From assembly GCF_030272615.1 (NCBI RefSeq), contig NC_081413.1:446132538-446196537 (forward strand): 64,000 bases of DNA, read 5' to 3'. Of the stretch, positions 1 through 12,290 are shown piece after piece. Source of the DNA: Cryptomeria japonica (lineage: Eukaryota > Streptophyta > Pinopsida > Cupressales > Cupressaceae). The first letter of the stretch is position 1; each line of letters starts with the position of its first letter. The translations under genes were made by a program, and so were the position numbers. The notes below the pieces were generated by a model. The model did not search any database. It was not told the origin of the DNA and worked only from the letters and a program-made list of their open reading frames with translations.

Positions 1-1063
1 AATGACCTAGAAGGCTAGAACTCTTAGGGAAGGTTCACTACCATACAACAATATTCAGACTACAATCCAGTTAAGATGGATTGAAAGAAAAAAATATTTT
101 AACACTTGATGATAGTTCTGGTTAAGCTCAATTATCTGCCCTACAACACACTCTACTCAATACAACACACTGAAAGATGAATTCACTTATTCACACATGC
201 ACCACTCCTTGATAATGAAAACACAACATCGACACCCAAATTACATGAATATAACACCTATTTATACAAATCATTAACCTTGACTACAGGGTTGGCCAAA
301 CCCTCAACACCTAATTACAAAATTACATCACATGATACATAAATCAACCATTGGACCAATACAATGCCATTAGATAAGATATCATGGACCCAAACCAACT
401 CCTCGGACACACAACACCACCTGAAATCTCTCCAAGATCAATTGCAACACATTACACCACCAAAAATACCGTATAACATAAAGAATATCAACAGACCCAT
501 AAGATCTTCAATAATGTGCACAATGATTAATGCGAGCCACCAAAAAAAATAGGACATGATTAGGAAACACCAACAAGCATGTTAGATCCATTCATAATAG
601 CTATGCCAACATCACTTAATCAAATCTTCATTGATCAGCTCACTAACACCCAAGAAGACTCAACAATAGAAACTTGGATGAGAAAGATAGCTTGCAAAGC
701 ATCAAGTCATGAACCATCTGAAATGAAAATACACATGAACATCCCAAACACTCTCTCAAATGCACAACACAAGATATAATCATACCAGAGCACAATTAAT
801 TAAACACTAGAATACGACCACACTGAATACTAAAAACCAATCTCCATACCGAAATCCATGACTCTATCAAATCACCACAAAACATGATGTAATCAATAAA
901 GAGTAAATTATCTCTAGTTGATTTATCATAGCAAATAGATAAACCAACCAGATCAACTCATTGGAATCACTGGATCACCAAACCAATTCTCTGCAACACC
1001 AAAACATAGGAATATGTTGACATCAATGACAACAACATATCTTAGTAGAAGCAATATCCAACA
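1..1063 (-). repeat. Copia-type LTR (LTR-Z), truncated by window edge
   Basis: Read on the minus strand the segment begins TGTTGGATATTGC at 1063 and soon reaches a GTTGTCATTGATGTCAAC stretch, which closely matches the start of the Copia-C LTRs at 57633 and 63217. A TATA box lies about 800 bp downstream. Small ORFs here are not convincing. The other LTR end, PBS and any coding region would lie to the left of the window, so solo LTR versus complete element cannot be decided. It lies next to the gag-like remnants of Gypsy-D and may have inserted into them. Confidence 0.5.
259..266 (-). promoter_or_regulatory. TATA box of LTR-Z
   Basis: TATAAATA on the minus strand, inside the LTR-like segment and in the direction of the inferred LTR. 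Position and orientation fit an LTR Pol II promoter; activity is unknown. Confidence 0.4.
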
Positions 1064-2421
1064 AACCCTAGATAAAGATTAAATATATGATAATATTCTT
1101 AGCCCCAAGCATAGAGGCATGAATGAATTATGTTGCTTCCCCAAGATGATTGTAATTGAAATATCATCACCTCTTGACAAAGAGCCCCCAATTAAGTTAA
1201 ATGCTTATAGTGCCATACGGTGAGGAGAAACATGAGAAGGAAAACATATATTATGGGGAAGAAGTAAGATGAGAGGTCATCCCATAATTATCTAATACTT
1301 GAATGATATGAGATTGAAGAAGTTTTCAAAATTGAATCCTCAAGATATGCAACTCATTAGTAGAATGACCATGGATTTGATGGTACTTTCAAAATGAAGG
1401 ACTATTGAGATGTTTCTTACAATTCTTTCTTCAATTTTTCAAAGGCAGATTAATTAAATTATTTCTAAGAAGTTCATGTAAAATATCCTCTTGTTGTGAT
1501 GAAAAGTCAGGATTAGATGTAACAATCAGTGAGAGAAGATTGTTGTGATATTTTGAAGGGTCAAAGGGATAAATGGATGAAGAAATAATATCCCTTGTAG
1601 GGAGATTCTCCTTTCTATCATCATCATTTACATCCTCTTTTTTCTATTGGGAAAGAAGGTCCTTACCACCCAAGGCTTCATCTTTGATTAATGTTATATG
1701 AAGAGATAGGTCATGAATAAAATATATAATATCATCTACTCTACAAATATGTTTAGTGTTAAAATAAGATTTAGGAGAAGGAGGATCTAGATGAATTGGT
1801 AAACCAATATTTTGATCTTGGACCCCTTGCATTAAATCATCCTTTAAAAAGGAGGATTGTGTCATGTTTCTCTTCAATGTTTCTTCTCCATTAGAGAGAT
1901 CATTGATATTAGTATTGACTCTTTTCTTATGAATAAAATATATTTTAGGAGTACAAAAACTCATTAATGCTTCATCTTGAGAAGGGGTACCATGAATGGA
2001 GGGTACAATAACATTAAGGAAGGCATTTAGGATATCATCCTCTTCTACTAGGATATCCTTATGAGAGAAATTGCAGGAGAAAGATCAACATCATTCATCA
2101 AAACTTCACTTTTAGGAGAGATAGTTTTAAAAGAACTGTTAATAGTTTCATCTTGCGCTCGAATGTCCTCATGGGAAGGAGAATCCTTAGGAGAGGGAAA
2201 ACCATAATTATGTATGAAAGAAAAGAATGAGCTATCATCATATTCACAAAAGCAAATCTTATTGAGATCATGAATTAAACTTGAAATTGATTTACTAAAA
2301 TAAGATAACAACTCCTTTAAGAAATATTAACTCAATGTATGCAATAAATAAATTAAAAACTAGATCTAAGAACACAAAAAATTTATGCAACCCACAAAAT
2401 AAACTAGGGTTTGTATGAACT
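1064..2421 (-). pseudogene. Gag-like remnant of old Gypsy element D
   Basis: Open minus-strand stretches at 2311-2048 and 1964-1644 encode acidic, Ser/Pro-rich peptides. Near 1330-1400 the minus strand reads a degenerate KYHQIHGHST-type string resembling the zinc-knuckle region of plant Gypsy gag proteins, with at least one knuckle Cys missing. The frame is broken many times. D's PBS and 5' LTR end are on the other side of Gypsy-A (33772-33792), so this is the part of D left of the A insertion. Assignment rests on context and one weak motif; no pol is seen. Confidence 0.35.
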
Positions 2422-3573
2422 TATAATACCCTAAAAATGGTCACCTAAACCATGGGCCCCTAATCTCGACTACATCACCAAAGTCCTAACCAAAGGCAAT
2501 TAAATCAATCTTGAGAACCTAATTCATTAATTCCTCAATCATCAATGTCACATGGCAAATAAATCGTTCTAGATTAATTAAATATTTAATTAATTAATTA
2601 ATCATTCCAAGTAAATCATTTTAATCAATTATCCTATTTATTTAATTAAATATCCTAGCGTATTTAATTAATAAATCAAATTGCCATTTAAATCATTAAA
2701 AAGGAAATAATTTACAAAAAAGGAATTAAATTGAGAGAAGAAATCAACTTGAGATGTTTATTTTTATAAAATTGAGACAACTTCAGAAATCTAAGAAAAG
2801 AAAGAAAAGCAATTAAATTGAATAAATCATTTTCTCTAAAAATAAAACTCAAAGCAAATCTTGAGGAAAGAAGTTTAGTGGCATTGAAGAGGCTTTTTCT
2901 AAATAAATATCTTGAGCAAATAAAAGGACTGTGCATTGACTCAACTAATTTTATCTCCAAAAGAAACCCAGCCTTTAATCTCAATGCATTCAATCAAGCT
3001 TTAACTGGAATTTATCTCGAGATTCACTCAATCTAATCTTCTTTGAAACTGAGTCAAAGCATCCAATTATTTCAATTCACCTGGATTGTGCTTTCTCTTG
3101 AGGAATCTCAACCGCTCATCACAATCAATCTTGACCATTGCTCTCTCTTTGGATTCTCTATAAATTCATCCTTTCATCTCTCATTCAAGGCACCCAGGAG
3201 ATTTATTGTTATTATGCAATTTTTTCTCTAGAGTCATTGAGAATATTGTGCTTTGAGATTAATGCATCTTATCTTTTTGCATATTTAGTTTAATAATTCA
3301 TAGCTAAATCTTGCATATCTAGCTTATTCTTGCATGCATTTAGCTTAATCTTGTGCTCCTATAGATTAAATCCTTCATCTTGGTGTAGTCTAGTCATTGT
3401 TATTGCTTAGATAAATTTGAGAGAAAGTCTATACTCTCATCTTTTAGAAGGCAATAGATCGATTTGTTATGGTTTTTATATTCATTGATTCTATCTATCT
3501 AACCATGCATGCAATGGTTTATTAAAGTGTTTGTGCCTTACAACTTGTAGATTACCACTTTTTCACACACACA
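2422..3573 (+). repeat. Gypsy-A 5' LTR
   Basis: Aligns end to end with 32495-33665 and, in reverse orientation, with the Gypsy-E LTRs. The usual TGTAATACCC start is TATAATACCC here (TG to TA); it ends in a CA-repeat, TTTTTCACACACACA. The ORFs within it are not coding. Confidence 0.88.
3159..3166 (+). promoter_or_regulatory. TATA box of Gypsy-A 5' LTR
   Basis: TATAAATT in the LTR, conserved at the equivalent place in the 3' LTR (33233-33240) and in both Gypsy-E LTRs. This conservation across four copies supports a core promoter about 400 bp before the LTR end. Confidence 0.55.
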
Positions 3574-3577
3574 TTTT

Positions 3578-3595
3578 TGGCACCCACTATGGGGC
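3578..3595 (+). other. Primer binding site of Gypsy-A
   Basis: TGGCACCCACTATGGGGC starts four bases after the 5' LTR. It is the common plant Gypsy type of PBS (TGGCGCCCACCGTGGGGC-like) with a few transitions. Gypsy-E has the same PBS on the other strand (53348-53364). Confidence 0.75.
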
Positions 3596-5745
3596 AAAAG
3601 ATTACAATTTCTGGCCTTAAAGATCAGCTCTTTTTTATTTTTAAAATTTTGTTCGTACAATTCCTGATAAAACTCATACAATTTTTTGTTAGGAATAGCA
3701 CAATAAATTGTAACATATCATAGGGCTCTATGAGAAACCTCGTACAACTATCTATTTTCTCGTATGACTTTGTAAGTAATATCGTATGGTCTGCAGGGAA
3801 TAATTGTACTGTTCGGTGAGAATACTCATACGACATTTGGATTTCTTGTATTGAAAGGCACCATTATTTCTAAGGTTTTTCTCATTCAATTTTGATGGTA
3901 CTAATGCTAACCCTAGCTTGTTTTTTGTCTGCCTGAGAGATTTTTCATAGCCTAATGAATTTTTGCACAACGTTTGTTGAAGAACACGCTTGTTGCTTAA
4001 AAACAATATGATTATTGATTCATTGTTTTTGCAGGTTGCCTGAGGATGTTCAAGTAAACATTATGTATTTTTTAATTCATTTTTTAGGCACTTAAATTGT
4101 GATATAGTAAATGAATAAATCTATTTTTTCGTGTTTGAGAAAAGTCTAAAAGGTAGGAAACTATTCAATTGTCTACATAGACAATCATAAATCTATACCC
4201 TTTAAGCTTTTCTACTTTTAAGATTTGTGTTCCTTTAGCAGGCCTATCATAGTGGGAAAAAGTAATCACTCAGTGAGAATGACCCAAGTGAGTACAGATA
4301 GACCTAAGCATTTTGACTCACTATAATAAATAGGCCTTTCAGGATTAAAGTCTTCGAGGATGGGATTATTTGAGTTTTCTTTTTGAGATCTCTCATATCA
4401 AACATTTTGTAGGGCCTCGAGGTCTCAATCATTCTTGCATGGTAATACATCTTGTTTCAGTACCTTGTCAGGCTATAGGCCTCAATTGCGCTTATGCGAC
4501 TTCAATGGGTAATTTTGAATGGAAGTCCTTACTAAGAAATTTAAGATAGAAGCTACACAGCTCACCTTTGAAAGAGGGATAATATTTGTGCAAGAGAGAT
4601 AGTAACTCTCCCAAGATACTTGGCATATCGTGCCCCATTAATGTTTGGAATTGGCTAATACAGCATTGAGAATCCATTGTGTGAGACTTAATGACTGTAT
4701 TCTGATTAGCTATTAGGTGTGTCCCTGAGTCTGCAAGAAAAGGTTTTCTCTCTCAGCTAGCTTCCTTAGGGTTAGCGTGATGTTCTTGAAGTCACTTTAC
4801 ATCCTCTGTGTTTGTTGTGTCTTTGTCTTGGAAACAAAAACTAAAACACTAAAACTGGAAAACAATCAAAAACATCAAAAAGTTTGTCGTCAAAACTCTA
4901 CCCTTGTCAGAAACTCATCCCTGTCTAGTCTTGTGTCATACGAGCCTTCTAGTTTTTTGTCCTGTTCGCTAAGAGTTATTTTCTGGTTAACAGTAAATTG
5001 TTGTACAAGTCACCACTTTAGAGAGTCATCATTGCCAGTTTGTCGTACTACCTGCCATGAATTGTCGTCTGAGAAACACTAAACTATAGTACGAGTCTCT
5101 ATTACTACTGTCAGTTTGTCATCTAACCAAGTCTAAACTGTCATACGAGTTTTAACAAAAACTCATACGAGAAACTGTCTTTGTCATCTAGGACTCCTTA
5201 AACTATTGTCTAGGTCATAATATTCTATCGTATGAGCCTGTGTTTTCAGCGGTCCATAAGCCTATCTTTTTACATGTTTTTCCAGATCTATCATACTTAC
5301 CTAATTAGTCTAGAGTGAGCGTATATCTAGTCTTTTCATCCTAAGCATAAACAATATTGATAGTGTACCCCTATCATTGTGTTACATGATTTTGTCGATT
5401 ATATCATAGCTAGTTTAGTCAATGTACATCAATCTAATCAACCTAATGTGCTTAGATCATGTCTTATATAGGATAGATCATTCCTAAAACCATACTTGGT
5501 ATCAATCACTTTACTCAATCATTAACTTGAATGTACAACTAGCTTCGATTTGATCTTGACATTATATCACTTCTAGCTCTCAGTCACATCAATTATAAAT
5601 GCTTGTTCAAAATAGAAGTTATCATAAGAAAGCTAAGGGACCATCATTTTTATTACAGACTAATCCATTCTTTATAGAAGACCTTGTCTCTGACAAACCT
5701 TCATCATAAAGTGTATCGATTTTTTATCAACCCTTATCTCCCACC
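3596..5745 (+). other. Gypsy-A untranslated leader with repeated CATACGA motifs
   Basis: About 2.1 kb with no convincing coding frame lies between the PBS and the gag ATG. Much of it (around 4480-4700) is homologous to the Gypsy-E leader (around 51960-52200, opposite strand). It is dotted with TCGTATG/CATACGA and TCGTAC/GTACGA variants, for example at 3652, 3739, 3759, 3782, 3825, 4938, 5088, 5141, 5161 and 5227. Such long leaders are usual in Tat elements; the motif cluster is discussed under findings. Confidence 0.6.
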
Positions 5746-7428
5746 ATGTCTAGAGAAAGACAAGAAAAGCTAGTAAACACAATACTTATGATAATGTTAG
5801 CACCCATGCTACTGATAGTGACTCCTCATCTAGCAAGTCAAAATCTTCTAAACCCTCCCGAAGTTGTTATAAATAGTTGTCAAAAGGATTAAAATTTCTG
5901 AAAAATGATAAAAATTATCATGGCCAGAGAAAAAGAAGAGCATTTTCTAGAGTTGGCAAAATAAGGTTCTAAAATTCCCATTGATTATAACATTGAAAGC
6001 CTTATCACTAAAGAAGAAAATACTCCATTAATGTTGGTAAACAAATGGTTGCAAGCATTGCAAACTAAAATCAAGGAAATGAAAAATAAGGATAAATCAT
6101 CTACACAGTATTCTTTAGACATGATCTGCTCATTCCCATTTGACAAGAACCTTTACATGCCTCCATTTCCTTCAAGAGTGGAAACTCCTAAGTTTTACAA
6201 ATATGATGGTAACTCAAATCCTCAAGACCATGTCTGATAATTATGTGCTTTATGTATGGAGTTCATGCACAAATAAACATATCTTATGCATCTCTTTCCA
6301 AGAAGTCTAGGAGGACAAGCTATGGAGTGGTTTTCATGCCTACCTATGGGAATTAAATCTTTTGAGGATGTGGTTGAATTGTTTCTCTAACAATACATCT
6401 ATAAAAGTCATCATCCAATCTCCATGATCGAGCTCTGTAATACCAAACATAAGACAATGGAACCTTTTCTCACTTTCCTTCAACATTGGAGAAAGATGTT
6501 CTCTAGATATTCATGACCTTTTCCTAATTCTGAGAAGATGGACATCTTTGTTAATAATCTAATTCCTCAGTTAAAATATAATATCCAAATGCCAGTATAC
6601 CCTTCATTCAGCAAGATGGTGGACAATGCTCTCAAAATGGAAGATGTGCTTGCAAGGAAAGGAGATATATCACTTTATAAAGAAACACAACGAGGCTCAA
6701 GTTCCAAAGAGAAGAACAAATACTAGAATTATGGTAAAGATAATAATAGAAATGTTGTTAATGATGGAGTGGTTGATACTGTTAAACCAAAATCAAAACC
6801 AACAATATTTAATCTAACTAGTGGCACACAAGCCCTCAAAGTAGCTCAAAGCGCTACACAAAACCCTCCTAATAAATAAAAAGAGCGGTTTAAAGAGAAG
6901 CCATGGCTTTCAAAGCCTAAACGTGATTTTACTCCTCTAGAAGAATCCTATTAATCGTCTCTTAAGACTCTATTGGCAAACAAACTGATCACAGTTCCTG
7001 ACAACTCCAAACCATATGATCCTAAAGTCAACCCCAAATGGTGGAGGGAAAACAAGTATTGTGAATATCATCAAAACAAGGATCACACAAAAAATAATTG
7101 TATGAAACTCAAACATGAGATTCAAGACCTTATCGATGTTGGCAAAATTATTGTCAGAAGTCATGTAACCAATGTTGATCATAAAGATTTCAAATATTCC
7201 TTACCTTCTTATGAGCAGGGTGATTCCTCAAAATCCAAGGGAGGTGCCAAAGTTGATTACACCGATACTAGCAATGATAATGTGATCAACAAGATTGAAC
7301 CTTCCCAATCTGAATATTGCAATGTGATCATAGTCAAAGATGAGCAAAACAAACTGCGAACTACAAATGTTGTGACCCACACTAAAAAAAAAGTTACTCT
7401 TAAAGGAGCTAGTTCCTCACTTGATTAG
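5746..7428 (+). pseudogene. Gypsy-A gag (decayed)
   Basis: The likely start is the ATG at 5746 (MSRERQEKL), followed by a +1 shift into a Ser-rich N-terminus. The capsid-like part (6031-6720) includes a conserved-looking PPFPSRVETPKFYKYDG string, a QAMEWFSCLP string and an LIPQLKYNIQMP string typical of plant Gypsy gag. The nucleocapsid part has a C-X2-H-X4-H-X4-C-like knuckle (CEYHQNKDHTKNNC, about 7058-7105) followed by MKLKHEIQDLID. The last block (6973-7428) is open for 151 codons. Stops at about 6238, 6389 and 6724 interrupt the rest. Gag would form the virus-like particle. Dead copy. Confidence 0.8.
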
Positions 7429-8680
7429 GCATCATCAAATTCATTGATAACATCAAACCTACTAACTTCTTTAAAAAAACAACCAGATACGATCATGGTT
7501 AAATCTAAACAACTAAATTCATCACCTTCTTTTGGTTACAACATTTTTGAACAATTAAAATGAACTACCGCTCAAATTTCCATTTTTGAACTACTTAAGA
7601 TCTCTTCTACTCATAGAGAGATCTTAGAAAAAGCTTTTCTTGCTACTAATGTCCCTAAATACTTAGACTTGGATTAGTTTCAATCTATGGTGGCTCACCT
7701 GACTTCACCTCACTACCTTTCTCTGAAGAAGACGATAATTACCTGAATCATCCACATAATCAACCATTTCACATTGAAGATATGATCCATAAACACTGAA
7801 TCAAATGTGTTTTGATAGATGGAGGCACTAGGTTGAATATTTGTACCTACAATTTACTGATATAGTTCAGATTTTTTGAGAATGTCATTGATCAAACAAA
7901 GAAAATAACAATCAAAGATTATGATGAAGAAGAGAGAGCCTCTAAAGGTCTGGTACTATTACCAATTAGGGTGGGACTTGTGGAAGGAGATGTTATTTGT
8001 TAGGTGCCTAACCTTTCTCTATCATATAACATCTTTCTAGGTAGACCATGGATTCATGAAATGCAGGCAATGCCATCTATATACCATCAATTCTTGAAAT
8101 TTCCCTAGAATGGATTTGAAGTCAGTGCTCCTGCTAACAGAAGCTACAACTGTAATGTTTTAAAATAGTGTGTTGATACCCTTGTTCCTCATCATAGAGA
8201 AGCCTCTACAAAAGAGAGTTCATAAACTTTGATGAAAGACTTAGACAAGAAACTAAAAATTACATGTACTAGCATGGATGGATACAACATAGAACCTGTA
8301 CTTTCACTGATGAATCTTCCTCCATCACCAAGATAGTCTGGAAAACCATCTGAGGCTATGAAGCCACAAACTTCAATGGTAAATGTCATCTATGATGGTA
8401 CTTTTGTGCAATCCCTTGCTTCTCTTGCAAATGAAATAGAAGAGGCGGTTGTTCTCAAATGGCTTTACAAAGGGGAAAATAAATATAGGGAAGTGCAACA
8501 TTGTGAAATTTCTCCTTGTTGGTAAATAGATTTGTCACTATCATCGTTTATCTGAAACTGACCCTGTTTGCCTGATGAACAGTGACAAACATTCCAATAG
8601 TTGGAGAGATCGTTCTATGAAACACAATCTTCCTCTATGTTTGAGAGGGGCAACTCCATCATATGATAGGGGTATTTAGG
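7429..8680 (+). pseudogene. Gypsy-A aspartic protease region (decayed)
   Basis: An aspartic-protease-like signature, CVLIDGGTRLNIC, is readable around 7808-7846; the DGG replaces the DTG/DSG of retroviral proteases, and DGG/DNG forms are usual in plant Tat elements. A downstream [17 protein letters not shown] string (about 8020-8070) is the usual second block after the protease core. Several stops and at least two frame changes occur. Reading continues to about 8680, where homology stops at the edge of the NAC/PPR segment and resumes after 13081. Confidence 0.7.
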
Positions 8681-8683
8681 ATT

Positions 8684-8714
8684 TTTATGTACTTTTAACC
8701 TGAAAGTACATAAA
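8684..8714. repeat. Perfect 12-bp inverted repeat at left edge of insertion
   Basis: TTTATGTACTTT and AAAGTACATAAA are separated by the 7-nt loop TAACCTG. It starts three bases inside the inferred left edge of the NAC/PPR segment, so it may be a terminal structure of that element. Confidence 0.7.
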
Positions 8715-9640
8715 GGAGAAAACGTAGAACTTAAACAAGAAATAAAGATAGAAACCCCAACAATAGACATATGACCATCAACTGAGATTTCTCAATATTT
8801 GCAACAAATTACATGGGGAGTTTATAATGTAATATGATTAGCCATGAGATGACGATAAAGAAGAATGACAAATATCAACATACGCAGAGATAAGATACTT
8901 CAACACATTCAAACTGAGATACCAAAGGTTGCTTGTGCATCATCACATCAATTATGCAAATCACATATGCATAAAAAGACTACCAATTTGATATATGAGA
9001 AATCGACAATGATAACACATGAATACATTTAGAATATACGAACTAAGACGTATTCCTCATTATCATGTTGGAAATATACAAGTGCAAAATCCTTTGTTTA
9101 CATAGTGCAAATCAAAATGTCATTACAAGTTTCTCCTAGAATTCCAACAAAGTTTTCCCTTTTGTAAAAAGTCTCTCCCCTTACAATGCAAAAACCTTGT
9201 ATTTATAAGCTTGTCAGAATAACCACCTTAGTAACTAACTTTGGATAGGTTAATAACTAACTCATTCTTATGCAAAAAGAGCTTAGTTATAAACTACTTC
9301 ACTTTTGTGTGAATAAGGTCTACTTTCCAACCTTTAGTTACAATAAGTAACATAAGTTATTTTTATAAAAAGACAAGTGGAAACACTCATTGAAAGAATG
9401 AGCAGGTCTTCAATTTAGTCAAAGTGAGCACTGTGTCGTCTTGAAATCACAAACAAATTGATTTTCAAGGAAAATCACTCCAACTCAAACTTGGAAAGTT
9501 GCTCCTTTGCATGCAATTAAATATCCACCTTTCGTAATTAACCATAAATCACCACCAAGAAGATTGAAACCTATCAAATTCTCATCACACCTCTTAAAGT
9601 TAATATCCAAACAGAATTTACAAATGATGCATCTTTAACA
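8715..9640. other. Non-coding part of the NAC/PPR insertion
   Basis: No reading frame of interest. A minus-strand TATAAATA-type box lies near 9207-9214 (plus-strand text TATTTATA), followed by a plausible leader, so an old promoter or LTR fragment may be present, but no ends were found. Confidence 0.3.
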
Positions 9641-10530
9641 AAAGCTACCTAGACCATTCCTCAAGTTGAGATCAAGTAACTGATCCAGTTGGTGAGAATT
9701 CTCTTTCTGGGGTGCTTCTGTAGCATATGCTAATTCTTCTATAACTTCTGATTCTTTAAAAGGTCTATCTATAGTCTTACAGAATTGATATTCATCCGCA
9801 ATACCAAACTTTGCAAAATTTGAGCTGGCTAAATTCTACTTGTTTGCCTATCAATATGCAACAATTTGTTGCAAATTTGAACCTTCCTAGTTAAATTCAA
9901 CCTTTGTACTATTTATAAATTCATCTTCAAATAGAAAAGTAGAATTTTTCTTAGGGTCATCTAGTACCATATTCAACCACTCATTAATATCCATACCATC
10001 TTCAAGAATATCATTTCCACTAACATTGTAGGATTCTGGGGGCAGCTGTAGATTCACTTTAGCATAATTGTTCTATTAAACATGTTGTGGAATTTCTTTA
10101 GGTTGATCTTCGACAAGGGAAGACACTATTACAGTGCCAGGAAAGGAATCATTCTTTGTGAGTGATGACTCATCATTATTCTCAATCATTGCAAGACATG
10201 TTCCATTGAACTTTGTCTCTAAACTATTCTTCTTGAAAACACAACATAACACAAAGGCATCCCACAAACCTGTGCCTCGACACTCCTTTTCATCCAACTG
10301 ATATTCATGCATAACCTAATTTGTCTATTCTCTAGAAGTAACATTAACTTGATAAAGACGAGAGTCTTCTTTTTTCCAATCAACTGTTGTTGTGAAGTGA
10401 CTTTGTGGTCCTTCCCTATGGCTTTCCAATAACCAACTTCAAATTCTCCATTAACAACATCATGAACATCTACTACCTTTGTGACTTCATTTTCATCATA
10501 AGTTATTGCACATTCTGAAATCATTTCCTT
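9640..10530 (-). pseudogene. NAC-domain transcription factor fragment
   Basis: On the minus strand, 10524-10219 reads GYWKAIGKDHKV and IGKKKTLVF. After a frameshift, 10312-10076 reads MHEYQLDEKE and DAFVLCCVFKKN. These are, in order, NAC subdomains D and E (usual forms GYWKATGKD, KKTLVFY, WVMHEYRL, VLCRVFKK). Reading can be followed through stops to about 9650 as an acidic C-terminal region with an INEWLNMVLDD string. NAC proteins are plant-specific DNA-binding factors. Subdomains A-C, normally ahead of GYWKA, are missing, and the exon joined upstream is not NAC-like. This is a partial, frameshifted host-gene fragment inside the Gypsy-A insertion, not a working gene. Confidence 0.78.
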
Positions 10531-10559
10531 TCATTCCTTGAGTCGATGATGCCTCTTTG

Positions 10560-12290
10560 GGTTATTCCATCAAACAACCCGATGTACTTTGACTATGCTT
10601 TCCACATTTTGTATGCATATTGGCCATAGCATTCACCTAACATTTTCTAAAATAGTTCAATAAACCAATTTTGTGCATATCACGGCATGCAACGAGATCA
10701 TATTTCTTTGTGGTATTTATGTCAAACAATTCACTTGCATTGTCACTTCTTCCTCATTCCACATTAATCATGAAATCTGTCAAATAGTTCACAAGTTGTC
10801 TATGCCCCACGGCTTCATATTTTGCTTTCATGTCAACCAGTTAACGTGTTATTCAATGTTCATGGTCCCTCTAGGCTTTTAGTTAAATAGTGAACATGCC
10901 ATTTTTATGCTTACATATTCTCTTTGAAGCATTTTTTCAAACAAATCACATGCATTGTCTATGAATTATGATCTACATCCATGACTACCAGAGCGGCTGC
11001 GACTACAACTATGCTTTAACAAATCTTCATTTGTTGATCATGGAATTCAGCTTTACACCTGCCAATTGCATTAGCTTGCAAGTTTCAAATATGTTCAAAA
11101 AAAAATACTTAATGCCTATTTTGCAATCATTTTCTTCGATAAGGTGACATCGTTTTGATGAATTTGTCAACCATCTCACTACGATGTTTATGCCTTAGCA
11201 TTTTTTTTTTTTTTGCAAACATATCGGTCAAATAAATTGCATCTTTTGCTAAGCTTCATGATTTGTAGTCATACAAACACATGACTCCAAGTGATTCTCG
11301 GCTTTGGCTAGGATTCCAAGATTTGTATTCATGTTACCATAGCAGCTACAATGAAAACACCTATCGTTACATTTATTTGGAGCATTTTGTTAGAAAGTTC
11401 GCTTGCCTATTCTGTGCTTTCATGTTTCACATTCCTCCTCTAAGCTTGTAGAGTTCAAGCCTACCACAGCATTAGAATTGTCCTTTGATGGATATTATAC
11501 CCTGTTGCAAAGCCTTTTTAACAAATTTATTTTGTGCATATCTTGAGATCATTGCATTCCATGGATGACATCATTTGAGGTATTCTGTTGAACAGTGGAC
11601 ATGTGGCGCATATGCTTTGATGGGTGTCAATACCTCGTTTCAAATTTTTTCCTTTTATTTTTTTTGACAAATCCATTTTGTGGATATCTTGCATTCATCG
11701 CATTCCATGAGACCAAATTTCTGTGATCAAAGCATGCCATGAGATGATGTTTCTTTGAATCATTTTGTCAAACTATTAGCATGCCTTGTGTGAGCTCTAC
11801 ATTCTGCATACAAGTCTACCAGAGTGGTTGCAACATCGTGGTTGACAAAGTTCCTCTATCCTCTATGCTTTGCTGCATAGTGTGACTGGTTTTCTACATA
11901 TCTTGTGATCATTGCAATAAATGAGACCATGTTTCTTTAAGGAACTCTATCAAAAAATTCACATGCCATGATTATGCTCCATGATGCATTGCATCTTTAC
12001 CAAAACAACTGCAATAACAACATATGCCATAATTCCTCATGTCCCTCCTCTATACTCTGTGGATTATTACACTAAACCATACCACATTTCTTTAAGGAAT
12101 TCAGTCAAATGATTCGCATGTCATGTCTAAGCTTCCATGATGTGCATTCATGTCTTCTAGAGCAATTTGTAAATACAACATCTGAATAACCTAATCTATC
12201 CCTTTTATGCTTTGATGAATGTCCATAACTTGTTCATAAGCATTTTTTTTATTTTTTCTAAACTCTTATGAAGGAGGTTAAGAATGCTCC
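10560..12290 (-). pseudogene. Degenerate PPR-repeat gene fragment
   Basis: Minus-strand translation gives several decayed pentatricopeptide motifs. Around 12246-12060 it reads VMDIHQSIKG and, after a gap, HGSLDMTCESFD and RNVVWFSVII. Around 11850-11720 it reads ATTLVDLYAEC and, after a frame change, FDKMIQRNIISWHALI. Around 11640-11470 there are fragments of an HQSI and an RIPQ-type repeat. These match the plant PLS-class PPR pattern (DIHQSI, ALVDMYAKC, RLFDKMPQRNVVSWNAMI). Stops and frame changes occur every 20-60 codons. PPR proteins bind organelle RNA. It lies upstream of the NAC fragment on the same strand. The wording resembles conifer PPR families, which is an impression, not a search result. 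Confidence 0.72.

Noticed and set aside
2818-3231. Plus-strand ORFs in the Gypsy-A LTR (72 and 62 codons)
   Set aside because: They lie inside the LTR, overlap the TATA region, and are disrupted in the other LTR copy.
10673-10882. 69-codon plus-strand ORF
   Set aside because: Antisense to the decayed PPR frame; no motif.
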